Source: Rheum nobile
Lineage: Eukaryota; Streptophyta; Magnoliopsida; Caryophyllales; Polygonaceae
Direction: 5' to 3'
Length of the DNA stretch: 64,000 bases
Assembly (NCBI GenBank): GCA_027886185.1
Contig: WOAB01000011.1
Location: 11,488,001 to 11,552,000, forward strand
Shown here: positions 44,481 through 55,389 of the stretch, piece after piece
Position numbering within the stretch: position 1 is the first letter of the stretch
Layout: each line of letters opens with the position of its first letter
Position numbers and translations under genes: made by a program
Notes under the pieces: model-generated
What the model saw: only the letters and a program-made list of their open reading frames with translations
Database searches by the model: none
Told to the model about the DNA's origin: nothing

Positions 44481-45639
44481 AATATTTGAAGCAATAAAAC
44501 TACCTGAAACACAACTGGCATGCCTTGAATGGAATATGGAATTCTTGGTGCATTGGATAGTAGCTTTGCCTTCTCTACTGTTTGCATCCTTTTCGCCAAT
44601 GCTGTGGTCAATGACTTGTGAAGCTCTTCATAAGCAACCATTCCCCATGGATAATCCCAAAATTTATCCATATTCTCCAGCAGCCTAACATGCATCGGCT
44701 TCACTAGCCTCTTCTTATCCCCTCCCAACAACAGACCCTCAACTATCAACAACAGTGCCAACTTGAGTTTGTAGTTGTCCAACTCACGATGTTCTTTAAA
44801 TCTGTTGTAAACATCTTGTATTGTCGTCTTAGGACCACCAGGACTACCAAAAAATCGCTCCATTACTAGCCCGTCAGCTTTAGTATCCACAAATGGAAGT
44901 TCACCACAATTCAGTCCAGTTATGAGAGAGAACTCCTTAATCGAAAACCTCAACTCTTTCCCTGCCACCTCATACCAAGACTCCCACTTCTTTTTTGTTT
45001 CAAGTTGCTTAAATAGAACTGCATGCAATGTCTGTGAAGAAAATGATACCTACTGCAACATTTTCAAAACTTTTCCAAACGGGCCATCCAAAACCCGTTG
45101 CCAATCCGCATGTGTCAACTTGTTTTCAATCTCACGAACAAAGTGCACCCTATAGTTGATGTTAATTCTTTCGTAGAAAGGTTCACCTCTGAAATAACTG
45201 TACCTAATCTGCAAGCCAAATGAAAATGACCATAAACAAACGAAATCGAACCATTTGAGAAGCCTCAGATGACAGATGAAAAAACAAAAAAACCCCTAAA
45301 AAAACACTCCCGATACAAAGTAAACCATTTCAGATGGGTGACAGGACAATTGGAAAAATACCCTATGCCCTAAACAAAAAATGTAGACAACTTACATCCC
45401 CTTTAAAGATTAAGGGTTTTTTCCCCTTTACTGGTTTCGCTTTTGGCCTCGAGCTGCCCTTCCCGGCTTTTTTTCCTATGGTACTGTCAGAAGTTGTTTC
45501 CAATTTCACCTGCACTTCGTCTCTCTGCTTCTTCTTCTTCTTTCGAACCTGCCTGTCTTCTTCTTTTCTCTTCCTTTTCTCTCCACTCTTCTTTGGGCTC
45601 GATTCTTTACGGTCTCTAAGCACTGCCATTTTCTAGGGT

Positions 45640-46400
45640 TCTTTTGTAACGCGCTTCAGAGGTTAAGGAAAAGTTAGGGGAGGGGCGAGTAAGTAAAAAT
45701 GGAGTTGCAGAGTCGCGTTAATGGAGAAAGATGGAGGGAATAAGTAAGAAAATGTGGAGATGGACTTGGTAAGAAAAAATGGACTTCAAGAGTAAGCAAA
45801 AATCGAGTCTAGCGTTAATAGAGAAAGATGGAGGAGTTGAAGAGTCGACTTCTGGGGAAGAAGAAAATGTCGGATAACAATGATGGATTTTTGCAGAGTC
45901 GCCTTCTGGGGAAGAAGAAATTATCTTCTTTTGGAGGGAATTTTGGAAGGTAAACACGGAGGGCCTTTTGCGAGCATTCGAACTTCGAAGAAAGGTAAAC
46001 AGGGTTATGTCTTATCCTTTTTATTCCAAATTAAATATTATTCAAAAGGTCAACAAAATGGTAAACACAAACAAATAATATTAAAAAATAATTTTGTACC
46101 CTAAAACAACAAAAACAAAAGGATATTTCCGACAATAGGATTATACAATGTGACAAAAAACATATGTACGCAAATTATAAAGAAACTTCACTGGCAGGAA
46201 TTATGAACAACAGTGACATGAAGTATGCATCTACAACGAAGTAGCAAACAAGAAATGCACCAACATCATCATTAATTGTTTTCCAAAATAATTTCAACAC
46301 AAGTTATTGTCAACAAGACAAGTCAATTCTAGCGAAAACCACCCAATAAGAAATCATACAACACTATCACTATCCCAACTATAGTGAAGCTTACATGAAA
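45640..46400. other. intergenic between Ulp1 copies 2 and 3
   Basis: Contains a duplicated block GAAAnATGGAGG..GAAGAGTCGACTTCTGGGGAAG / GCAGAGTCGCCTTCTGGGGAAG (about 45820 and 45890). Probably the promoter of copy 2 (minus); no ORF recognised. Confidence 0.45.
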
Positions 46401-46419
46401 GTGAATAAGATATCCTCCA

Positions 46420-49400
46420 CTAGTCAAACCAGTTCATATCGAAAATACTAACGACTATCCTTTTTCTGTACTCATCCACAAATTTGTCACCTACGTTCAC
46501 GATGTTTTGTCGTCCGAAACTTAGCATTTCTATGTACTTGATTGTGAAGAAGCCACAATCGCCCCTGCAGACAAGTAAAAAATGTAGTTGGTTTGCTGAT
46601 ATTATAACCAATTTCACACCAAAAAATGAACAATTTATGTAAACAACTTACCCTCTCTTGTTTCTCTCCAATGTAGGAACACGAGTCACATTTAGGGGAT
46701 TTTCCCCCCTATCTTCATAAATTTTTGCCAAGGGCTCATATTGTGCTATCATGACAGGAAAAATATATGTCAACCCTGCAAGGAACTGATGGACTTCCGA
46801 CAATTTGAACAAATTGATGTCAGGATCGTATACAGTGACACACCATTTACTTAGTTGTATCTCCAGAGCTACCCAATGTTTCTCCTTGAAATTGAAGGGG
46901 AGGTATATACGATCCACGTCCTTCCAATCCTTCCCATAAAGTGCAGGCAGTTCCCCACGTAGGTATCTCATCTTAGATCGATCACCAACATAACTTTGCT
47001 TATCTGAAAACCATCTATTCATTTCCTTGTCTAACTTATGCTGAAACCAGGTGTCCAATATTGCCACTGGTTTGTCACGCACACGACAGCCAAGATAATA
47101 CATACATTCGTCCAAGTGCTACAAACCAAAAATATATGTCATACCAGAAATTTAAGACTTGCTGCATGCCACGATAATTTATATAAATAATGAAAGGGGC
47201 TTACCTGAGAACTCAACCACCCCATTGGTTGCAACAATTTCTCAAAAAACTTCTTCTGTAGATGTTCTCCAGTTGGAGAAACAATTTCCTCACTGCATCA
47301 TAAGATGGTTTAATTAACATCTCAAACACGCGTTCGTATCATCAAGACAGGAGGGACAACTTCCTAACCTTTCCTTCGAGTCTAACCAATGGCACAATCT
47401 ATTCGTGTCTGAAATTCCTTTGGACGTTGAAACCTTGAATCGTTTGGGATTATCGGCTTCTCTGGACAGTCCTCTCTTCTTGACAGGATGATCCCTCAGT
47501 TCACCAGTTATATTAATTATTATTTTTGAGCTGGTTTTTCTTGTTGAGACTCCAATTGATTCTTTGGTAGACTCTCCTTCCACCTCAGCTTCTTTTGTTG
47601 CTACCGCTAGCGTCTGCAAATAAGTTTTTTCATAAATAAGATGTTGGTAATCTGAGGGACCATCCTGTCAGGAAGATTTATTGATGCATACCTCAACTCC
47701 TTTTGTCCTCCCTTTTTTATTTTCCCCCTCATTCTGAACTGCGCCATCTTCATCACCCATCTTCTTTTCTGAGCGAGTCTTCCTTGTAAATACTTTTCCT
47801 TCCTTCTTATCTTTTTCTTCTTTTGTCATCATTTCTCCATATTTCCCCTCATCATGTACTGCACCCTCAACATCATCTCTCTGAAATGCACCATCTTTAT
47901 CATCCTTTTTCTTTTTTGAACGAGTCTTCCTTGCAACTTGCTTTCCTTTTTTCTTATCGTCTTCTTCTTTTGTCATCGTTTCTCCATTTCCCCTCATCTT
48001 CTACTGCACCCTCAACATCATCTCTCTGAACTGCACCATCTTCATCATCCTTTTGCTCTCGATAAACAACCATATATCCTAAATTGCCATTGCCGACTTT
48101 AATGGCACCTTCATCATCGTCATTCTGTAGGGGATTTGAATCTTGATTGCGTCTCTTTTTGATAAATTTAATTCAGAGAAGTTTTACAAATGTTTGATGA
48201 TTAAATGCCATACAAGATGCAATCTTTTGTTTTTATATCTGTTTTCCTGATGCTGGTTGATTGAAGTTACCGCAGCAAACATAGTGGACATCTAGTAGAC
48301 TAGTAGTGGCAAGTTAACTGTGGCAATTTTGCTTGTGTCTACGGGTGAATGTTGTTGTTATTAGCAGCAGCTGCGGCAGCACCTTTGGTGTCCTTCATGT
48401 TGAATTGACATAAAGAAACTGCCTAGTTTTGCAGCATTGAGTTTCTTGTTAATTGGAATACTAACTATCAACTGTCTTTCCATATGGCATTTAGTTAACA
48501 AACGAGATAACAATACAAGCCACAAGAGTGGCGTCTGGTATGCTTGAAGCTATACAGGGTTCAGGTTTCAAGCTGCAAACACTGAATTTCAGCTTTGAGG
48601 AAGAAGAAGAGCTCGTGGCCTAGGTACTTATTCCACCCTGTTGTATGCTTTTCCTCTAAAAATTTTGTGTTATCTGTTTTGAGTTAGAAATCACTTGCAA
48701 ATAAAATCCATTGTGAACATCAGCTGCACTTACTTGTATATACAAGTACTTGATTAAATCCAAGTTCCTTATAAAAAAAAACACAGAATACTTCCTGTTT
48801 AATCAGGAAAAAAATTGAGATATGCATGCATGCCTGCAAGATAAGCAGTGTTTTTACTAGGCCGGACCAGGTTATGCTTATAAAAAACAGAATACTTTAA
48901 TAAATCTACAAAAGTAAATTAAAATTTTATTTGAACTATTTGAGTTTGAGAAATGTCAATTGGATTAATCGTCCCTGGTGTGGAAATTGATTTTCCCTGG
49001 AACTGAAGGCTTTTGTCAAATCACAGAAAGAGACATTCATATTTTAGCATCTACCTTATTGTGAACATATGGTTTGCCTTGCAGGTACTTGATTTGTAAA
49101 CTGGATTCCCTTCTCGGTTGAGGGTGCAATCAAGACTGTTGTTGGCCTTGTGTATCATATGTATCATGGTGTTCCAATTGAGTTTCTCAAGTTTGTTGAT
49201 CGTAAGGTATGTCCTATGCTCTTTCTCTCTCTTTTTTGGTGTATGTTTTAATATTCCTGTTAAAATTATGAAGATTCAATGTTGACTGTCATTCCATGAG
49301 TTGCTTGATTGATCACGTGAGTGGTATTCTAGTGTGTGATGGCTCTTGTCCATTTCATGTCACAACAATAAAGTGTGTTCAGCTTCCTGTTTCTGGTCCA

Positions 49401-52400
49401 CGTCCAACCGCTCACTACAAGGTTGTGCTTTCTGAAGAATGACTGTATTTTCTATATATTTCAGACTTGTAACTTGTTTCTTTGTGTGGTTTCTGTTAAC
49501 TATATAGGAGAGTTAAAGATTTAGGCTCGGTTTGTGTGAACTTCTGCAGTAGATAAGACTTAGAGAGAGGGGGGGAGATGTGAATTTAAATGATGCATCT
49601 TTATTTTTCTAGATTACATGTTTCTTCCAGCTTCTACAACAACTACAAGTATTTGCCAACTTCAAACTACTTCAGATTTGGAAATATGTTTCAGTTACAT
49701 CCCTGGAAAGCACCCCCTGTTGGAAAGTGGCTAGTAGCAACTGGAAACAGAAGATAGTTTCACACCTTTCCCTACTGAAATTTGATAATATTTGAATGCC
49801 TCTATAGTCTATTAATTAAGGGTTTGTTTGTTTAGTCTATTTATAAATACATTGTTATTTATAAAGATGTTCTGTTTGAAAAAGGATTTATAAATACATT
49901 GTCATTATTTGGTTCCTCATTACAAATGCAATATCAACCATAAAAGTATGAAGCAGAGACTTGATATTTGAAATAAAATTTGTTATTCTTAGCTATTCTT
50001 ATTGATAAGGTACTGTTTATAACACTATTAGCTATCTAGCTCTTTGATTATTACTTACTTGTAGTAATTTTCTTTTTCTTAGTTTTGGAGCTTATAGTAC
50101 CTGCTTATATATTACTTTAATGTTATTCTTATACATAGTATACAGTTCTTATTTGTTTGATTATGCATTGGCACCACTCGATTGTAATCTCTTAAAGGTA
50201 GGTGACAATCCGGTCATGGATTTTTGGGGCAAAACAAGCAATTAGGCGTTGAGGTCAGGTGTATTTCACCAGCCTTTAAAATTTCCTTGCCTTGCTCAAT
50301 GAGTAACAAAACCTAATGCATGTGACAATTGAAGTGCAATCATGCGTATTCTAAATTTTACATTATGTGTTCAGTGTAACATTCTTTCTATGAGGCACAT
50401 GATTCACACATGTAGATTACAACTAGATTATGAGACCAAGCAAAGTACATAGCTAAATCTAATGAGATTTATTTCTTTGTCTTATAAACATGTACTATTT
50501 GCATGAAAATACATAGCTAAATCTAAGGATAGACTCTTAAGCTTATTCCATGTCAAAACTTAGAGTAATTTGTCCCTAGTCAGTCATTCATTGTTTTATG
50601 TATCTGATTTCTTGATGAAATAATGTGATTTTTATTGTTAAGTGATTACTTTTTGAATTTGTTAAGGTAAGTTTTTTATAGCTCCATTACTTGATCTATT
50701 TTTCCTACTTTGATCATACAATTTAGGTGTTGTCGTGTTGAATCTCAAAACCTGCTAGCCTTTATAATTATATCTTTGTTTTAAGTATTGTATAATGGCC
50801 ACTAGCCACCTGACAACAATGAATCTTTACAATGAATCTTTCTTTTCCTAAATATGTGGCTTATATCTCTTGAGAACACTTTTCTAGCTCAGTCATGGAA
50901 AAATTTAGTTAAGAATAATGGATTGTAATTCAATATAACTTGTAGCAAGCCTTGTGTGTAAACTGTGTTTGAGTAATAGTCATTGGATTGAAATCCTAGG
51001 ATAACCCAATTAGTTCATTAGTTCATTCTTTTTTAATGTTGAACTTATCCAGGTATCATCCTTACAAGAATGCCAATGATCCAAAGGCTGTTGATTTGTT
51101 GAAGGAAGCCACATTCTCATATAATATATTATCATATCATGAGAAAAGGCGCCAATATGATGCAGCTGGTTTTGAGGTGAGCAAATATTGGTGGGAGGTG
51201 TAAATGTGTAATTGGCATGACACATATTTCTTATGCAGAAAATTTATGGCTTCTATTACTCCTTGTCTAGAGGTTTTTATGCATTCTTTACCTTGTCTCA
51301 TGTATTCGACGAGAGCACGAGATCAAACTCCATGTGCGGGACACTGGAGTACATGGCATCCGAGATCACCCTTGGAAAAGGCCACGACAAGGCTGCAGAT
51401 TGGTGGAGCTTAGGCGCCTTGCTGTACGAGATGCTCACTGGGAAGGTAAAAAATAGACTTTTTCACTGCTTGGTTGATCAGATTTGGTAAATGTAAAGCT
51501 CAGTCTTGGTAGTGGTTGCAACCACCGTTTAGTAGGGGGAAACAGACAGAAAATACAACAGAAGATACTAAGAAAATACTTGCTAAACTTGTTTTCATCT
51601 TTGACGAAACTGATACAGATAAATGTCCTCCAACTAATGTTGTTTCTTTCACATTCTCCTATATTTTTCTTATTGTTTTGCCATTGAATTTTTTCTTTTT
51701 ATAAAGGTGTCCTCAGGATTCTGTTTGCTTCTGGGGAATGCCTTCTTCGCACTCGCTTTGCACCGCGTTAACCACTTCTGTTGCAATTTGCCATGCTGGA
51801 ATTTGCAAGGCACCCATTGTTTCTTTTTCATATGCTTCTTGTTGTGTATCTACTATCATTTCACCTTTGATTGAAGAATGAACATACCATGCTAGTAATT
51901 GTGTTTGTATACATGTTGAATTGCACATACCTTGATTTTCTTGCTAAGTTTCCTTTCATGACAAAAGCTATTACTTCTGCCATTTTGACTTGCATTAGGG
52001 ATCTAAATTGGTTTCTAATATACTATTTTCATGTGTCAGGTACTTATACCTTATTAAACTAGTTACAAGGCTTGGAGCATCTGGTATATGGGATTCGAGA
52101 ACAATCAGAAACATTTGTGCAAAACTTCACAGATTAGTTAGTACGTACGTGGAACATTTGTACAAGTGTTTCATACTTTAGCTAGCTAAATATTATTTTA
52201 GTGACATTTCAGCTTTTGAATGTGTTGCATTTATAACAATACATTAATGTATGACATTTTAGTATTTAATCCATTTTTATACTTGACATCTTTTGAAGTC
52301 GTGCAAATGTTTAGATTATTATGGTTATGGTTATGCTATAATTTATATTATAATTTAGGTATTTAAAAAAGGTGTACATTTACTCCGGTTCGATCAAATT

Positions 52401-53858
52401 TATAGAGATGAGAGTTTACCACAGGTAAGCCAAATTTACCACGGTTTAAACAAGTTATTATGATTCAACTTTACCTCGGGTTGAACAATATTAATACGAT
52501 TGAAAGTAATTTAAATAATTGCACTTTTACCACGGTTGGTTGAATTACCACGGTTCATGAACCATGGTAAATATATAACCGTGGTAAACATGAAATCAGG
52601 GTAAACATGTTTACCACGGCCAAGTTTACCATGGTTCATGAACCGTGGTAAACTTTTCAAATCAATCGTAGTAAAACTGTAACCGTAGTAAAACAACGAC
52701 CGTGGTTAAACGACGGCCACATTTACTACGGTTCACAACTGTAGTAATATATGCATTTAGAACCGTAGTAAACTTACCATTTTGTACTAGTGACATTACA
52801 TCTTGTCATGTTACCTGAAAGGCCATTGGCAAGCCCTTGACTTTGTAACCCAACCTTGCACTTGAGTCTTTGCTTGTTTCAACCGTTTCCAATCTATTCT
52901 TCACCGTTGAACTCAATCCCTCGTGAGTTTCAATGTAGCTAACCCTGCCCCATGGGAATTTCGTGAATTGATCGATATCAGTCAATAATTTGACATGACC
53001 CGTGCTTATGCGAACCTTTTTATCAACCCCAAGAATGACGCCCTCTAATATAATCAATAATGCCATCTTATATTTCAAAGGGCTATCAAGTTGTGTACGC
53101 TGTAACACCCCATGCCAGCCACCGCACCACCAACCGGTGCCGGTGCCGCCTGGTTGTCCACATGGGCCGCAGCCCATACACCCCAACCCGCCCCAAAGGC
53201 CCAGCCCAACGACTGTCTCCGGTGTGGCCCACAGCCAATACAAGCAGGTTGTTGCCAAGGGGAATTGAACCCCCGACCTTTGGCATATCTTCCCTTTCCT
53301 GAGAGATATGTCACCAATTGAGCTGCACCGGAGACAGCCGTTGGGCTGGGCCTTTGGGCCGGGTTGGGGTGTATGGGCTGCGGCCCATGTGGACAACCAG
53401 GCGGCACCGGCACCGGTTGGTGGCGCGGTGGCTGGCCTGGGGTGTTACATACGCATAAATAATGACTCTAGCTCACCCAACGTCAAATTCTGTACATCAA
53501 ATAACTCTTTCACGACGTTTTTATCCGGGCTCAGCTCATTATCATTCATTCTGCGATAGCATAACCCCGTCATAAGTGCAAATTGCTTCCTTGAAAAACG
53601 CAGCAGTTGTCCTTGCATGTCATACCACGTCTCCCACAACTTCCTCGTTTCTACTTGACGAAATAAAACGTAATGTACAAGCTGGCATGAAAAGGTTTGT
53701 CGATGAACCATCTTCACAATAGGTCCAAATGGACCATCTATTATCCTCTGCCAGTCCACAGGAGAGAGGCATTTCTCAATAATTTTCAGCAATTCTCTCC
53801 GACAGTTTTGGTTGACTCTGCCGATGAATTTTTTTCCTTCAAATCTTAATAAATGACC
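46420..53858 (-). CDS. DUF1985 + Ulp1 (C48) protease-like gene, copy 3, carrying insertions
   Basis: The best preserved Ulp1-like copy. The DUF1985 exon runs from 53858 (GHLLRFEGKKFIGRVNQ) to 52815 (GLPMAFQ). It is open throughout once the 349-bp element at 53101-53449 is removed; the join LFMR-TQLDSPLKYK is exact. After a long intron (about 52814-48190) come an acidic/basic region with three ~141-bp repeats (48090-47690), a linker (47619-47314), the protease exon 47118-46652 and the last exon 46564-46420. Catalytic triad: His in KHWVALEI, Asp in VTVYDPD, Cys in GGDCGFFTIK. A 2-base deletion near 47987, compared with the adjacent repeat, shifts the frame. The exon matching copy 2 at 43.4 kb was not found. 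I infer it is probably non-functional as it stands, but more recently active than copies 1 and 2. Confidence 0.65.
47690..48090 (-). repeat. three ~141-bp coding repeats in Ulp1 copy 3
   Basis: Each unit encodes a version of DEDGAVQRDDVEGAV, DEGKYGEMMTKEE and RKTRSKKKK. The first unit lacks two bases (AT) present in the second, near 47987. The third is the most divergent. Confidence 0.75.
49085..49206 (+). pseudogene. captured exon, REF/SRPP-like
   Basis: The frame reads EGAIKTVVGLVYHMYHGVPI and then EFLKFVDRK, closed by a GTATGT donor. It matches the conserved stretch of rubber elongation factor / small rubber particle protein family members (lipid-droplet-associated stress proteins). Only one exon is present. 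Confidence 0.65.
51051..51176 (+). pseudogene. captured exon, DnaJ (ARG1-like) J-domain
   Basis: The frame reads RYHPYKNANDPKAVDLLKEA, TFSYNILSYHEKRRQYDAAG, FE, then GTGAGC. This is the second half of a J-domain, closest in wording to plant ARG1/ARL-type DnaJ proteins. The HPD signature has become HPY, so even the captured piece has lost the Hsp70-stimulating aspartate. Confidence 0.7.
51306..51445 (+). pseudogene. captured exon, S6-kinase-like AGC kinase
   Basis: The frame reads FDESTRSNSMCGTLEYMASE, ITLGKGHDKAADWWSLGALL, YEMLTGK, followed by a GTAAAA donor. This is the activation loop and APE region of plant S6K-type AGC kinases; APE is changed to ASE. The exon lies 130 bp from the DnaJ piece, although the source genes are unrelated. 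Confidence 0.75.
52390..52792. repeat. CACTA subterminal repeats and terminus
   Basis: More than ten copies of (T/A)ACCACGGTT, AACCGTGGTAAA or AACCGTAGTAAA in both orientations, ending with the CACTAGTACAAAA terminus. The base triplet after the terminus is ACA (52793-52795), a candidate 3-bp target duplication. Confidence 0.7.
53101..53449. mobile_element. 349-bp foldback element with TG..CA ends and tRNA-like centre
   Basis: It starts TGTAACACCCCATGCCAGCC and ends with the near-exact inverse, GGGGTGTTACA. The arms 53101-53223 and about 53327-53449 are almost perfect inverted repeats. TACGC flanks it on both sides (53096-53100 and 53450-53454), a 5-bp target duplication. Removing the element plus one TACGC restores the DUF1985 frame exactly. 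The centre (about 53224-53326), read on the minus strand, resembles a pol III tRNA-type promoter: A-box-like GCAGCTCAATTGGT and B-box-like GGTTCAATTCC. TG..CA ends with 5-bp duplications are LTR/integrase-like; inverted arms are not. Confidence 0.8.
53248..53327 (-). other. tRNA-like / SINE-head-like segment (pol III promoter candidate)
   Basis: Read on the minus strand: GCAGCTCAATTGGTGACAT, a small stem ATATCT..AGATAT in the anticodon position, then GGGGGTTCAATTCCCC, which forms a T-arm-like hairpin. The acceptor stem does not pair and the middle loop is too large, so it is tRNA-derived or tRNA-like rather than a functional tRNA. Confidence 0.55.
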
Positions 53859-53879
53859 CTAAAAAATACAAATTATACA

Positions 53880-55380
53880 AGGTCAATAAATACAAAACGA
53901 ACATATACTTAAAAACTACATGACAAGATCTGAACTATGGAAAACTACACACAATGAGCTAACCAAAATTTACCTTTTTTACCCATTTCAATTTCCTCCG
54001 TTTCAATATGGAAAACTACACCACTTCAGCTGCACTGGTGGAGATAGACAAACAACAAAGATATCAACATTTCAGTTTTTTGTAAGCACCTAACTGAACA
54101 TACTCAGATGTACAGATCACACGAGAAGACAAGTAAGTTGCGAGAGTAAGAGAGCTATAATGTCAGGCAAATAAAAACATTTAACTTTCAAAACACAACA
54201 ATGTTTCACAGAACTGACATTCTAATTGATCATTTCAACAATAAAACGATACGATGTGACAAATATTTCATCAACGCTGACATGAAATGTTCAAACAATG
54301 GTAATTCCTGCAATTGTGACATGGATTTCACAGGTTGATTTGACATAATTAGCTGCATTCAACTTCACTTCATTTCAGCTCAAACGAACAACAGTGAATC
54401 AACCCTAAAAACCAAATGAACAGCAACGGAGCAACCCTAAAACGACATTGAATGGCTGGAACCCTAAAATATTTGACATACCTACAAGGCTCGAAGGAGA
54501 TACAAGGCTCGAAGGAGATACATAGAAGAGGAAGATGATTCGGAATCGTGACCGAATCGGAACGTCGGTTGAAGAACTGGACTTTGTCCCGTGTCTTCGG
54601 TGGAAGACCTGCAATTTTGGGCCTTAATGAGAGGAGCTCAAGCGTCGATGAAGGGCTCCGTCTGTGGAAAACCTACAATTTCGCGTCGAAGAAGGGTTTA
54701 AGCTACCTCGAACGGCGAAGAAGGGTTTCAAGCAAAAAACAAAGCTGGAGATTATGGAGTTTGAATCAATATCATACCTGGAAGAGAAACCTTCTCGCCG
54801 GAAATGGTGAAATTCGTCGGACAAAACAAAGATGGATTCCGCCGGAGAAGATGGAGACATCTTGAGCTGGGAGAGAGACCTCGGCCGGCGACGTTGTTAG
54901 TTTCTGTAGCAACTTTCACATTTCATTTTGAAATTGAAATTGAATTATGTTTTTAATTTTTTTTCATGAAATCAGTGCCATGTCATATTTTATTTTCCAA
55001 AACAAAAAGAAAATTTAATTTTCAATTTACCTTTTTATTTGGGGGGTATTTTTGCAAAAAACAGAAGAAACTTTTTGAGGATGGGGTAGTCTTGCAAAAA
55101 ACAAAAAGGGTAGGTTAAAAATGCAAAGGCATTAGTAAAGGAGGGTATTGAGTGCTATTTCTCTATAACATATACTTATATGATTAACTAATGTTATAAA
55201 TACATTAAACAAGTTAATTTATTTGTACTAGGATTAGTAGATTATACAATTAAGGGATTTATAGTATCGTATAAATGATCGATATAATTATGTAATCTCG
55301 ATGATTGATTTATTTAGGCTTAAATAATTTCAAATAGAAAGTCATACGAGTCTTGTTCAATTTTCTATTTTGGAATAAAT
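53880..55380. other. 5' side of Ulp1 copy 3 and AT-rich DNA
   Basis: 54400-54880 has short open frames, GC-richer than the rest (minus-strand MSPSSPAESIFVLSDEFHHF), that could be the 5' leader or first exon of copy 3, with a donor-like GTATGATA near 54776. 54900-55380 is AT-rich and shows nothing. Confidence 0.35.
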
Positions 55381-55389
55381 TATTTAATT

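Larger units (their letters stand above)
48300..52792. mobile_element. probable CACTA-type element with captured gene fragments
   Basis: The right end reads, inward on the minus strand, CACTAGTACAAAATGG, a CACTA-type terminus at 52792-52777. Behind it (52390-52770) lie many subterminal repeats of AACCGTGGTAAA/TTTACTACGGTT in both orientations, as in CACTA elements. It lies 22 bp inside the intron after the DUF1985 exon of copy 3. Toward the left are plus-strand exon pieces of at least three unrelated host genes. CACTA elements such as Tpn1 are known to capture host exons. A left CACTA end was not found, so whether all fragments belong to the same element is inference, and the left boundary is approximate. 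Confidence 0.55.

Noticed and set aside
49310..49425. Possible kelch-repeat exon (LPVSGPRPTAHYK-like)
   Set aside because: Only about 15 residues are suggestive and splice borders are unclear; too weak to call as another captured gene.
53248..53327. Functional tRNA gene
   Set aside because: The T-arm and boxes fit, but the acceptor stem does not pair and the anticodon loop is oversized.
52806..53413. Proline/glycine-rich ORFs across 53.0-53.5 kb in several frames
   Set aside because: They run through the inserted 349-bp element; only the DUF1985 frame on either side is real.
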